Positions 39,443 to 50,996 are shown, numbered from the stretch's first letter. The stretch is 64,000 bases of DNA from Megaustenia siamemsis (GCA_032433765.1 JAVIAB010000049.1:21001779-21065778), one strand, 5' to 3'. Notes: generated by a model not told the origin, from the sequence alone. A program made the numbers and translations.

Positions 39443-39660
39443 TATTTTTAGCTGTTTCGGAAGCTTTCAACATTCTATTGGGATATCCCACCTCAGAAGT
39501 TGATCTTACATGGACAGATAAAAAAAAAGGGACAAACAAGAACATTCTCAACAAGACAAACACATAAAAGGAAGCTTCTAAGAAAAAAATATTTTTGTTT
39601 TTCGCGCACGTCACGAGAAGAGGAAAGCTAGAATACTCGGTTACAACTGGTAAATCTTTA
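39443..39660. pseudogene. LINE-C scraps in opposite orientations
   Basis: Positions 39447-39492 match minus-strand LINE-C (agctgtttcggaagctttca, the RRMLKVPWTA region). Positions 39505-39655 match plus-strand LINE-C (ACATGGACAG, then FFAHVTRRGKLEYSVTTGK). The two pieces make a short foldback of overlapping content, which simple truncation does not produce; twin priming or recombination are possible. Confidence 0.65.
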
Positions 39661-39724
39661 ATAATATCACTTTTTTCCTTATATATGTATATGTATGCAT
39701 GAGCAAATAAAATTATACTTATAG

Positions 39725-40060
39725 ATAGTCCAAGGCCCCGATATCATCTGTAAATGAATGAAAATCCGTAATTAATCAACCGCCCGTGCCAGTGGAATCA
39801 TTCGAATTAACATCTCATCGAAAATCCAATTAAAGAAAGACAGCTGCAGTTCCCATCATAGCCGCTACAGCACACGCCAAAAGACATAAGGCAAAGCAGC
39901 ACCGAAAGTGAACGCAACTGAACTGTCCTTCGTCATACGATATCATCATTCATTGTAAGCAATCTGAATATAGAAACACCATCCGGATGAAAAACACAGC
40001 TCAAGGTGTGCACAGATTACTAAAGTCAGTAGTTCCGGTAGCAAATCTTAGAGACTACCT
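39725..40060 (+). repeat. Dispersed repeat F
   Basis: Starts gtccaaggccccgatatcat and follows the family through cgcccgtgccagtggaatca, cacacgccaaaagacataag, gtcatacgatatcatcattc and aagtcagtagttccggtagc. Confidence 0.8.
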
Positions 40061-41300
40061 TAGAATATATTAAAGTGACTTTCATGAGAGTTCTTGCCCG
40101 GAAGTGAGTTCATCAGAAACTGAACTTGACCCACAATGGCGGACAGGCAAAACTCTTGGAAGGGTTCTAAAAATATGTTGAGGTGGGTACTTTAGTCTTT
40201 AGATCGTACTGGCGTCACCGGAATCGAGAATTCCCATGTCCGCTCTATTGCCCGTCCCAGCAACCATCGAAGTTCTTGTAGACAGATTGCTCATATCCGA
40301 TAATAATTTAGAATTTAGAACAAAAAGGCGTCACTGCAGCTAGATCATTCTCATATCTGCTTAGCCCGCCGTCCCAGCAACAAACAGAGTTGTCGTCTGA
40401 TCGTTCATACTGTTCTAGTGAGCGTTCTGCGTTTTTAAAAAAAAGCTCGCAGCTCATAACGCATGCTTCCGGATCGCTTTAACGACCGCCGCAAACAGCC
40501 CGAACTTCCATGCGCCAGTACCAAAAGCTGTGTAGACGTCATGATCAATGAGCATGCTTCAAGAATTGCTGTCCCAGCACATGAAATCAGTGTCCTACTT
40601 CCGGTGAAACAACCAATTCCAACGTACTCCAACAGGTCGCAAATTTGCGATCCAACAAAGATCACACATCTTGTCGAAAAATAAACCCGGCGACCTGGTA
40701 CCGTTACACTTCAATCGCCTCCAACCCACATCTCTGCGCGCAGGCGACACAACCATATTGTATTTGCTCCTGTCTTGCATTAATTGACCGTTTTGCGTTC
40801 TTTTCCTCTGATGATATTTTCCCTGTTTTCTCCTTTCCTCAGGTCGCGTTCCACCATTCATTTGACGTGAGGATTATCCCCAGCTTCCTTGTCGCCATCC
40901 TGTGATAGGTGTTCTTTTAAATCCCTCGTAATGGCATGCTGCTTGCTAGACCCTCGACTGCTCCTCAACAGGTAATGCTAATATGTATGGGGATATAATG
41001 ATATATACCTGCACGTAAATCTATACTCATGACGTCATAGTGAACTAGACGCCCTCGATTGAGCTCAGTTCAACCTCTTACCTAATTAAACCGCTACACT
41101 AATCACTACTCTACCATGGATCCCAGATAATATAAGTAAATAAGCAACTATTAAATACCGGGAAAACCCCCAGACAAAAGACAAATAAATTACGCAGAAA
41201 CAGGGCTTTTTCCCCAACAGCATTCGGGAAAATCCAGAAAGAAAATGTTTGCAGTGCTGTTCAAATATCCATGATCCTGTATAATTTATGTGCAATCACA
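40061..41300. other. No recognisable feature
   Basis: The longest unassigned stretch in the window. It is GC-richer than average around 40200-40900, with small frames (73-88 residues) on both strands but no recognisable domain. If any single-copy host sequence such as an exon or UTR exists in this window, this is a reasonable place for it; I see no proof. Confidence 0.4.
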
Positions 41301-41309
41301 TACTCTGAT

Positions 41310-41922
41310 GTTGTTTGTAGTTGCATATTGGGATGGACTGTCACTGTTGATTGTTGTTATATATTGGGATGGACGGTCACTGCTGTTTGTTGTTACATAT
41401 TGGGATGGACGGTCACTGCTGTTTGTTGTTACATATTGGGATGGACGGTCACTGCTGTTTGTTGTTACATATTGGGATGGACGGTCACTGCTGTTTGTTG
41501 TTACATATTGGGATGGACGGTCACTGCTGTTTGTTGTTACATATTGGGATGGACGGTCACTGCTCTCTGTTGTTACATATTGGGATGGACGGCCACTGCG
41601 CTCTATTGTTACATATTGGGATGGACGGCACTGCTCTCTGTTGTTACATATTGGAATGGACGGCCACTGCTCTCTGTTGTTGCATATTGGGATGGACGGC
41701 CAATGATCTGTTATTACATATTGGGATGGACGGTACTGCTGTTTATTGTTACATATTGGGATGGACGGCACTGCTGTTTATTGTTGCATATTGGGATGGA
41801 CGGCACTGCTGTTTATTGTTACATATTGGGATGGACGGCCACTGATCTGTTGTTACACATTGGGATGGACGGCCACTGATCTGTTATTACATATTGGGAT
41901 GGACGGCCACTGCTTTTTATGT
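41310..41922. repeat. 36-bp minisatellite, about 17 copies
   Basis: Unit: ttgttacatattgggatgga followed by cggtcactgctgtttg. The first eight units are nearly identical; later units lose 1-3 bases and change gtcactgctg to gcactgctct or gccactgatc. Because 36 is a multiple of three, all three plus frames and one minus frame remain open for 100-200 residues; these are artefacts. Confidence 0.96.
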
Positions 41923-41974
41923 GTAGAACATGTAAGCTTTTTTTATATTGTTAAATCAAAATCACAAACTAGTT

Positions 41975-42352
41975 TCCATTTATTTATCTCCATTTATTAT
42001 TTATCTCCATTTGTTTATCTCCATTTATGTATCTCTAGCTCAGTGGTTAGTGAACTGGACTAAAAAGGACAAGGGGTAGGGTTCGATTCCAACCGACGGC
42101 TTCCAGGTTCACCCAGCCTTAAATGGGTACGGTATTTTTTTCTGGGAAAGTAAAGCAGAACGGGCGTAATACCGACCACATTAGCCCAAAAATCATGTGC
42201 TGAAGTTCTGTAAAATATAGGGTCACTAACACCATATTCCCTATACGCCACTTGGCGTGACGGGGGTACTTTACTTTACTTACTTTTTATTTATTTATCT
42301 CCATTTATTTATCTCCATTTATTTATCTCCATTTATTTATCTCCATTTCATT
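41975..42352. repeat. 14-bp minisatellite (CCATTTATTTATCT) interrupted by a SINE
   Basis: About four units lie at 41975-42030 and five at 42282-42352, on either side of the SINE at 42034-42281. The two parts are in the same phase family, so the SINE inserted into a pre-existing array. Confidence 0.88.
42034..42281 (+). mobile_element. SINE-1, head-truncated copy inside the 14-bp array
   Basis: Starts at TAGCTCAGTGGTTAGTGAAC, so the first 11 bases of the head are missing. B box GGTTCGATTCC, body and the 3' hairpin CGCCACTTGGCG are complete. A target duplication cannot be separated from the array repeats. Confidence 0.9.
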
Positions 42353-42438
42353 ATGAAGAGGAAGAAAACTGTACAATTTTGTATCAGCAGGAAAATTTCA
42401 GGGAAAAAGAGTTTGCGAACGACAAAGAGATAAGATAA
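42353..42438 (+). pseudogene. LINE-C scrap
   Basis: Plus-strand degenerate version of MRRGKL.YxVxxGK and GKRVCERQRDKIID (tcagggaaaaagagtttgcg, acgacaaagagataagataa). Confidence 0.55.
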
Positions 42439-42444
42439 TAGATC

Positions 42445-42690
42445 TTCATCTTCTTTTCTACCTTTTCATCTCCCTGTGAAGCATAGTCTTCATAAAAAAA
42501 ATGTCAGCTCCCTGTGGAGCATAGGTCTTCAACAAACACTTTCAGCTCCCTATAGAGCATAGGTCTTCAACAAACACTTTCAGCTCCCTGTGGAGCATAG
42601 GTCATCAACAAACACTTTCCAAGCCGTTCTGATCCTTGCCAATCTTTGATCATTCCATGTCTTCCCCATCATCTTCATCTCTATGTGCCC
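42445..42690 (-). mobile_element. LINE-D 3' end with four 38-bp units
   Basis: Plus-strand tcttcttttctacctttt is the GAA-type tail, followed by four tandem terminal units (one shortened, with an A run) and the last coding bases (gccgttctgatccttgccaa; catgtcttccccatcatctt). It then joins LINE-B sequence abruptly at about 42690. Confidence 0.88.
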
Positions 42691-42917
42691 AATGTCCAAG
42701 CCATTCTCTTAAGCTGTCCGGTATCTTTTCTCTTTGCTTCCCTCTATTTCTTCGTCCCTCAATTTTCCCATTTGTCACAATATATTCCAGCTGTTTCTTC
42801 TCATTACAAGGCCAAAAAATGAAGATTGTTTCTTCCTAATATTGGAAATTAGCTCTCTTTTTGCTTTGGTCTCTTTCAGAACGTCTTCACTACTCTTCAT
42901 TGCTGTCCATGGTCTCT
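42690..42917 (-). mobile_element. LINE-B fragment joined to LINE-D
   Basis: Minus-strand LINE-B from the SREWL (plus-strand aagccattctcttaagctgt) to the RRMLRIPWTA region (agcaatgaagagtagtgaag on the minus strand). Both its ATG tail and the upstream part are lost; its 3' edge is the LINE-D junction, indicating a deletion or recombination between two LINEs in the same orientation. Confidence 0.82.
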
Positions 42918-43033
42918 ACCTTGCTGAGCATCAAGAAGTGACTGAGGATATGTAGAGATGGAGAAGGTTGACGATGTCTGTCAGTGGTGCCCCAACGACC
43001 CAGATAGTTTTGAGATGAAGGAGAAAAGTTGTA

Positions 43034-43372
43034 AATAGTCGAAGACCCCGGTATCACTGCAAATGAATTAAAATCCATAACTGCTCAACAGTCCATGAAA
43101 GTGGAACCATCCGAATTAATCATCTCATCTCACTGAATGATCCAAACAAAGAAAGGCAGCTGCAGTCACAATCACAGCAGCCACAGCACACGCCAAAAGA
43201 CATAAGGCGCAGCCGCACCTAACGTGAGCGCAGCCGAACTGTCCTTTGTCACACGATATCATCATTCATCCTAAGGAATCGGAATATCGAAACTCAATCC
43301 GGATGAAAACAGCTCACGGTGCGCACAGAGCACTAAACTCAGTAGCTCCGGCAGCAAGCCGGGGAAAAAAGA
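43034..43372 (+). repeat. Dispersed repeat F
   Basis: Starts gtcgaagaccccggtatcac and follows the family through acgccaaaagacataaggcg, cacacgatatcatcattcat and actcagtagctccggcagca, then breaks off at a run of A residues. Confidence 0.85.
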
Positions 43373-43830
43373 ATATTTTGAAATATTAGACGTGGAGATA
43401 CACAGTTTGGGGCTGAATTGGAACACTCTGCAGTAAATCACAATAAATATACACATTTTTATGAATGTTTTAACAGTTTCTCAAAAGACCCGAAGGCATA
43501 ATTAGCTGATTTTCAGTCAAAGGCCAAGTACCTAATCAGCCAATCAAAACACGAGAATAATTACCCCCTTTTCGTTGTAGTGTTTATTCTACGCAATTAT
43601 TTGCTGCGGGGATCTCTGTAATGATGTTTGCTCTTCATGTTTGAGCTGGTTAATTACGTCACTTTAGAGTTTGCTCTTTAATTAAATCAATTAGGAATAA
43701 GGGCCATATACTTGTTTCTACACAAGAGTTGAAAATAAGAAGAAGAAATTTGTGATAGTTCAGAGCATGTGAGGATAAATGAGAAAAGAAAGAAGTAGGA
43801 ATTAGGGGTTGTGTTTGTTGATGAATGTTT
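43373..43830. other. No recognisable feature
   Basis: AT-rich, unassigned. Confidence 0.45.
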
Positions 43831-44665
43831 ATGGTTGTTTGTGCTTCTCTGCTGACTGTTATTTGTTGTTGTGTGCGATTTTTTTGCTGCTGTCTTCTTG
43901 CTGTTGTTTATTGCTGTCTGCTTGCTGTTGTTAGTTGTTGTCTGCTTCCTGTTGTTTGTTGATGTCTGCTTGTTGTTGTTTGTTGTTGTCTGATTGCTGT
44001 TGTTAGTTGTTGTCTGCTTGCTGTTGTTTTTTATTGTCTGCTTGCTGTTGTTGTCTGCTTGCTTTTGTTTATTGCTGTCTGCTTGCTGTTGTTTGTTGAT
44101 GTCTGCTTGCTCTTGTTTGTTGATGTCTGCTTGTTGTTGTTTGTTGTTGTCTGATTGCTGTTGTTAGTTGTTGTCTGCTTGCTGTTGTTTTTTATTGTCT
44201 GCTTGCTGTTGTTGTCTGCTTGCTTTTGTTTATTGCTGTCTGCTTGCTGTTGTTTGTTGATGTCTGCTTGCTCTTGTTTGTTGATGTCTGCTTGCTGTTG
44301 TTTGTTGATGATTGCTCCCTGTTGTTTGTTGTTGTCTGCTTGCTGTTGTTTGTTGATGTCTGCTTGTTGTTGTTAATTGTTGTCTGCATCATGTTGTTTG
44401 TTGCTGTTTGCTTGTTGTTGTTTGTTGATGTCTGCTCCCTGTTGTTTGTTGTTGTCTGCTTGCTGTTGTTTGTTGATGTCTGCTTGTTGTTGTTAATTGT
44501 TGTCTGCATCATGTTGTTTGTTGCTGTTTGCTTGTTGTTGTTTGTTGATGTGTGCTTGCTGTTTTTGTTTGCTTCTGTTATATGTTATTGCCTGCTTGCT
44601 GTCGTTTGATATTGTCTACTTCCTGTTTTTGGTTTCTGATGTTGTTTGTTGATGTTTGCTTGCTA
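43831..44665. repeat. 24-bp TGTTGT-rich minisatellite with higher-order duplications
   Basis: Basic unit ctgcttgctgttgtttgttg atgt with many single-base variants. A block of about 160 bases is duplicated (start 43961 and 44122), and a block of exactly 120 bases is duplicated (44341-44460 and 44461-44580). Valine/leucine/cysteine-rich frames on the plus strand are artefacts. Confidence 0.94.
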
Positions 44666-44734
44666 TTATTTGCAGATAATATTTTTTTTACCGATATATG
44701 TCCGGACCGTGTTCAGCTGGGGACGGAATGTAGA

Positions 44735-44805
44735 TAAAGATTTGTATGGCCGTTCCCTACCAGGCATGTTTCGTAAGAGGCGACTAAGGAGGTCCGGTAC
44801 TATCC
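44735..44805 (+). repeat. Short dispersed motif shared with 49.76 kb
   Basis: The sequence caggcatgtttcgtaagagg cgactaaggaggt recurs inverted at 49755-49790 (cctccttattcgcctcttac gacatgcctgg). Only about 35 bases are shared; the family is unknown. Confidence 0.5.
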
Positions 44806-45009
44806 TGTAATGTAAAAAAAAGCCGCAAAAACATTACAAACATGGACAAGTCAAAGATAATAAAAGATGCAAATACGTCATCCAGGAAAGTTAAGTGCTC
44901 TTTATACAAGAGATATATGACGCAATCTGAATAAAAACGAAATGAGTCGCCGACTCACCTTATGTGTACAAAAAGATTAATCAGATTTGGCACCTGGAAT
45001 GTACGTACT

Positions 45010-45186
45010 CTCAATTAAGCCAAATGAGAGCATTACACTATAGTGCCGTTTTTGGAATCCCCAGGGGAAGAAACAAAGAGAAGACCAAAATATTCTTTCG
45101 TAAGATAAGGTGGAATCAGAGAAGAAGATGTTGGGGAAGACATGAAATGATCTTAAAAGAATGGCAAGAAAACGACTTGGAACGTG
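45010..45186 (+). mobile_element. LINE-D 3' coding end
   Basis: Reads QMRALHYSAVFGIPRGRNKE, KTKIFFRKIRWNQRRRCWGR and HEMILKEWQENDLERVC to a stop. This is the same segment as FGIPREKDKEED and GEDR in the 27-kb copy. It runs straight into the 38-bp array. Confidence 0.88.
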
Positions 45187-45985
45187 TTTGTTGAAGACCT
45201 ATGCTTCACAGGGAGCTGAAAGTGTTTGCTAAAGACCAATGCTCCATAGGGAGCTCAAAGTGTTTGTTGAAGACCTATGCTCCACGGTCAGCTAAAAGTG
45301 TTTGTTGATGACCTATTCTCCACGGGGAGCTGAAAGTGTTTGTTTAAGACCTATGCTCCACAGGGAGCTGAAAGTGTTTGTTGAAGACCTATACTCCACG
45401 GAGAGCTGAAAGTGTTTGTTGAAGACCTATGTTCCACAGGGAGCTGAAAGTGTATGTTGAAGACCTATGCTCCACAGGGAGCTGAAAGTGTATGTTGAAG
45501 ACCTATGCTCCACAGGGAGCTGAAAGTGTATGTTGAAGACCTATGCTACACGGAGAGCTGGAAGTGTTTGTTGAAGACCTATGCTCCATAGAGAGCTGAA
45601 AGTGTTTGTTGAAGACCTATGCTCCACAGGGAGCTGAAAGTGCTTGTTGATGACCTATACTCCACGGGGAGCTGAAAGTGTTTGTTGAAGACCTATACTC
45701 CACGGGGAGCTAAAAGTGTTTGTTAAAGACCTATGCTCCACAGGAAGCTGAAAGTGTTTATTGAAAACCTATACTCCACAGGAAGCTGAAAGTGTTTATT
45801 GAAGACCTATGCTCTACAGGAAGCTGAAAGTGTTTATTGAAGACCTATGCTCCACGGGAAGCTGAAAGTGTTTATTGAAGACCTATACTCCACAGGGAGC
45901 TGAAAGTGTTTGTTGAAGACCTATGCTCCACGGGGAACTAAAAGTGTTTGTTGAAGGCCTGTGCTCCATGAGAGTTTGAAAAGTA
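45187..45985 (+). repeat. 38-bp minisatellite of LINE-D 3' units, about 21 copies
   Basis: Head-to-tail units of gtgtttgttgaagacctatg, ctccacagggagctgaaa. Variants: tgtatgttg (three adjacent units), tgtttattg with caggaagctg (four adjacent units), and tgatgacc (two). Neighbouring identical variants show local amplification. The array closes with gagtttgaaaagtagaaaacg, the usual end of the LINE. Confidence 0.97.
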
Positions 45986-46149
45986 GAAAACGAATAAATA
46001 TTTGATGTTTTATAGCTTATTTATTGTATATTTCATGACTGTTTTCTGTTATTTTTTTTCTCTCATTTATTTTCGATTTCAAATCATGACCACTGGGGTC
46101 GTTGGGGTACTACTGACATGATTTATCAACTTTCCAAATGGTTATGCCT

Positions 46150-46605
46150 AATCGAAGGCCCCCCCCCCCCGGTATCACTGCAAACGAATTAAAATTCGTA
46201 ATTGCTCACCATCTGTGCCAGGAGAATTATCCGAATTAAAGCTAAAGGTTTTGAAGGATCCAAACAAATAAAAGTAGCTGCAGTGCCCATCATAGCAGCT
46301 ACAGCACACGCCAAAAGACATAATGCCATGCGGCACCGAAAGTGGACTCTGCTGAACTGTCCTTTGTTGTACGATATGATCATTAATCGTAAGCAATCGA
46401 AATATCCAAACACCATCCGGATGAAAAACACAGCTCACGGTGTGCACAAAGTACTAAACTCAGTAGCTCCAGAAGCAAGCCGTTTTTGGATAATGGGGAG
46501 ACTGCAACAAGGAACACTTTTCAGACTGAGCCTCAATTGTTCCTGCCGCCTATCCGCCATATTGACCGGAAGTCCAATCAATTTACAATTGGTTTATTGT
46601 CTCTT
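46150..46605 (+). repeat. Dispersed repeat F, longest copy
   Basis: Begins at a run of ten C residues before ggtatcactgcaaacgaatt and extends to cctgccgcctatccgccata and ttgaccggaagtcc. It defines a family length of about 450 bases. Frames of 80-148 residues exist on both strands, but their reading frames are not shared by the other six copies. Confidence 0.85.
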
Positions 46606-47408
46606 TCGTCATAAAATAATTATGTTATATATTCCTGCCGTCTATTGATTATATCTATGTTACCTGTTTGCATTTTCTTGTTTTTGTTTGCAATATATCC
46701 ACATTCTCAGGCTTTTTTTTTTCTAGCCATTCTCTTTATTTCTCCGCATCTCTCTCCCATCTCTTTCTCTGTCTACCTCACCCTCTGTAACCTTCCATCG
46801 TTCCTGCCAGAGTGGTCAGTGCTAGACCAGACCATCGAGATACATAGTGAAACTCTTCACATTTTGCCTTTCTTCGCTAAAGCCAAAAGATTGCCCTGTG
46901 CTCCGATTGATTAGTACATTATTTCTTGTGCAATTGATTTTTTCCTTATTTATTTACTGTTTCTTTCTTGTTTGATTATTTTTTTTCCCTTTTGTCCTTT
47001 TCGTTTTTTTTTTTTTTTTGCAGTGTAAAGTCTGTTTGTTACTTGTTTGCATATTGTTATCTTCTTATTATATTTTTATTTCTTACATGTACGTTGAGAA
47101 AAGTGTTTGTTTCTGGTCTCTTTATCTGTTGGTTGACGGTTTTTGCATTTATTTGTTTTTCTATTTTGCTTAGCTGTTTATTTGTTTCTCCGTTTTGTTT
47201 TTCTTTTTGTTGAAGAGAACGAGTGATTTGTGATGAAAGCAAATAATTGTATTGGAATGAGGCCAGAAGGAAATACACGTATATTTGAAGCTGTGAGAAC
47301 ACGGGTCAACAAAACAGCAGGCAAACTGTCAATATTGTTGAAGAATAAACGAAAAAAAAAATAGAAATAAATGAAAATAACGACGAAAAATATCATCAGA
47401 AAAATGGT
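46606..47408. other. No recognisable gene; T-rich
   Basis: Long T-rich tracts (46950-47210). Open frames of about 80 residues are phenylalanine/serine/leucine strings without motif. Confidence 0.5.
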
Positions 47409-48820
47409 CAAGCATCACTACCATCATCAGGTGCCATATTGGTTGGCGTAGGCGATCATGTCCTTCCATAATTTTATATCTACATCGCATCGAATCAATT
47501 CTGTTGTTGATTGCTTTTCGTGCCATGACACCAAGCATTGTATCTTCTCTCTTTGTAGTCCGCGATATATCTTTTCCTGTATTTTACCAAGTGTAACCAA
47601 GTATTATAGTGAGATTATTTTAAGATCCATAAGGGGCATGCCTGTAATAACAATTGGAAGTCATAATATGAATAATATAAGGTATGCTGCTGATACAGTC
47701 TTAATCGCGAAGAGTGAAAATGAGTTACAAGAAATGTTAGACATAGTGAAAGAAAGCAAACATAAAGGACTCAGCCTTCATATTAAAAAGACAGAAGTAA
47801 TGGTAACAACAAAGAAAAAGACATCACTTCGGTGCAAAACAAAGACAAGTGGAACAATATTAAAACAGGTAAATTAAAATTTAAAGAGAACAGGCAAATA
47901 ATTGGAATTAAAAATTAAACGAATTTAAATATTTGGGAACTTTGTTAACCTCAGACGGAAGATGTACAAAAGAGGTGAGATGAAGAATGGCTCAGGCAAA
48001 AGGAGCTTTCCAAAAATGAGGAAGATACTGTGCAATCCATTTTTTTGACAAATGAAACAAGAAAAAGAGTTCTTAAATGTTATGTAGAGTCAGTCTTAGC
48101 ATATGGATGTGAATCATGGACAATAAGACAACAGACAAGATAATCTCTGGAGTCTGTAGAAATGTGGTTTTACAGAAGAATGTTGAGAATACCATGGACA
48201 GCTAAGAAGAGTAATGAAAATGTTCTGAAAGAGGTCAAAGCAAAAAGAGAGCTAATTTCCAATATTAGGAAGAAACAATCATCATTTTTTGGCCATGTAA
48301 TGAGAAGAGAACAACTGGAAAATATTGTAACAACTGGAAAAATTGAGGGACGAAGAGATAGAAGGAAGTAAAGAGTTTTCTCTTCTTATGATATGGCCGA
48401 AAATTATTGATTGTTTCTTTCTGATGTTTCTTAGGAGCTCCCTTTTGTATTGGCATCTCTGATAATTTCATTTGTTGGTCGTTTCAGCTATCCAGGGAAC
48501 TCTCAACATTCTTCTGGGAAATCCCATCTCTGTGACCTCTAATTGTCTGTTACATGTACTTTGATTGTCATCTGCCCATGATTCACTTCATTAGGTCAGA
48601 ATTGGTTATATTTAGCACCGATTACCTCTCTTTCTCACTTCTAATGACATAATATTGTTGCACAAGACGTTTTTCCTTTTCTGAAATGCTACTTTGGCCT
48701 GAGCTATTCTGCTTTTTATTTCTGTGGTGCATCTTCCATCTGATGTTATTATTGTGTCTATGTATTTGACGCTCTGCACTTGTTTCACATTTGTCCTGTT
48801 TATTTTGTATCAAACATCAC
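47409..48820 (-). mobile_element. LINE-C, minus copy split by LINE-B, imperfect 10-bp target duplication
   Basis: Left part 47419-47603 is the LINE-C 3' end (tail and DMIAYANQYGT region on the minus strand); right part 48373-48810 continues upstream through ETTNEIIRD-type and SESWADDNQST-type sequence to the KKQNSSGQSSISEKEKRL block. Flanks caagcatcac (47409-47418) and caaacatcac (48811-48820) differ at one base. Frames are broken. Confidence 0.82.
47604..48372 (+). mobile_element. LINE-B nested in LINE-C, lacking its 3' end
   Basis: Plus-strand frame ILRSIRGMPVITIGSHNMNN with IRYAADTVLIAKSENELQEM, in which the RT catalytic YADD has become YAAD, then thumb sequence with CESWTI, and VEMWFYRRMLRIPWTAKKSN to TTGKIEGRRDRRK. 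It stops short of the usual RPGT terminus and ATG tail. A weak aagta occurs at both joints (47599-47603 and 48366-48370). It interrupts LINE-C between the TTGK and RRGK codons. Confidence 0.82.
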
Positions 48821-48924
48821 CATAATTATAAGACGATACCACCATGTTAACATTCAACAAAAAGATATGACAATAATATTGAACATATTAATAGTAACAA
48901 AAGCAATAGGTAACAGCAATGAAG

Positions 48925-49652
<728 letters not shown>

Positions 49653-49820
49653 ACCTTGCGTACCAAAATGGCACATATTGCAGAGATCGCTGCTTCTAAA
49701 ATCTATGGCTGTTTCCATAACAATACTTTTTACAATGACAGCTTGACAAGCCATCGATCAACCTCCTTATTCGCCTCTTACGACATGCCTGGTCACAGTG
49801 TCACTATTCTTTACTTCCCA
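49653..49820. other. Short spacer
   Basis: Includes the 35-base motif shared with 44.75 kb; otherwise unassigned. Confidence 0.5.
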
Positions 49821-50996
49821 ATAAAAATAGTCATCATCATCATCTGCCGTACCTGTTGGCGTTGGCGATCATGTCTTTCCACAATCTTCTATCTACAGTG
49901 CATCGTATCAGTTCTGATGTTGACTGTTTTCCATGCCATGACACCAAGCTATCCAGTATTTTCTCTCTTTCCTTTTATTTTGCCAGTTGTAACCAAGTAT
50001 TCCAACTTTCCTCTTCTCATGATGTGCCCGAAAAATGTTGATTGTTTCTTTCTGATGTTTTTTTTTAAGAGCTCCCTTTTTGTGTTGGCCTCTTTGAGAA
50101 CTTTCTCATTGGTCTTTTTAGCTGTCCAGGGAACTTTCAACATTCTTCTGAGAAATCCCATCTCTGTGGCCTCTAATCGTCTTTTCATTTGTTTGTCTAC
50201 TGTCCATGATTCGCTTCCATAGGTCAGAATTGGTTCTATATAGCACCGATGAACTCTCTTTCTCACTTCTATTGACATAGATTTGCTGCATAAGATATTT
50301 TTCATTTTGTGAAATGTTATTTTGGCCTGAGCTATTCTGCTTTTTATTTCTGTGTTGCATCATCCATCTGATGTTATCACTGTGCCCAAGTATTTGAAAC
50401 GTTGCACTTGTTTCAGATTTGTCTTGTTTATTTTTATTCTGCATGATGGTGATGATTGTTTCTTCGATATAACCATTACTTCTGTTTTCTTACTATTCAG
50501 ACTGAGACCTTTCTTGTTGCTTTCTTTTACTATTATATCTATCATTTATTGTAGCTCATTCTCTGTCTCTGCTATTAAGACAGTGTCATCCGCATATCGT
50601 AAATTATTTATGTTGTGACCGTTGACTTCAATTCCTTTTTTGTCTACTATTAATCTCATAATATGTTCGCTGTAAAGTGAAAACAAATCCGGTGACAGAA
50701 CACAGCCTTGTCCGACTCCTTGTTTTATAAATTGAAATTGTCCTGTTTGGTTGTTAATTCGTATAGCTGCTGTTTGTTGCCAGTACATGTTTTTTTTTAT
50801 GATTCGCAGATCCTTGTCATCAATGTTTAATTTCTCTAGCATATTGATTATTTCCACGTTCTTTACTTTGTCAAATGCTTTCGTGTAGTCTATAAAGCAC
50901 ATATATAGATCTTTCTTTACCTCTATAGATCTTTCTATCAATGTTCTTAAGATGTATATTGTATTATTGGTGCCCTGCCACAAATATAAAAATAGT
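49821..50996 (-). mobile_element. LINE-C, 1.15-kb copy with 11-bp target duplication and RT core
   Basis: Element 49832-50985 on the minus strand, ATG-type tail at left. The duplication ataaaaatagt is at 49821-49831 and 50986-50996. From right: NTIYILRTLIERSIEVKKDL, FIDYTKAFDKVKNVEIINML, KQGVGQGCVLSPDLFSLYSE and LRYADDTVLIAETENELQ (50546-50983), then KKTEVMVISKKQSS and thumb, SKMKRRLEATEMGFLRRMLK, GHIMRRGKLEYLVTTGK. Stops at 50546 and frameshifts near 50070 and 49950 make it inactive. It shows the catalytic YADD box of this family intact. Confidence 0.95.

Noticed and set aside
40435..40905. Possible host exon in a GC-richer patch
   Set aside because: Small overlapping frames exist on both strands, without any recognisable domain or convincing splice pattern. 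Not enough to call.
41271..41879. Overlapping frames of 100-200 residues in the 36-bp array
   Set aside because: A unit length divisible by three keeps all frames open; there are frames in three plus phases and one minus phase at once.
46202..46648. 148-residue plus frame in repeat F as the repeat's protein
   Set aside because: The frame is not maintained in the six other F copies, which have stops at different places.
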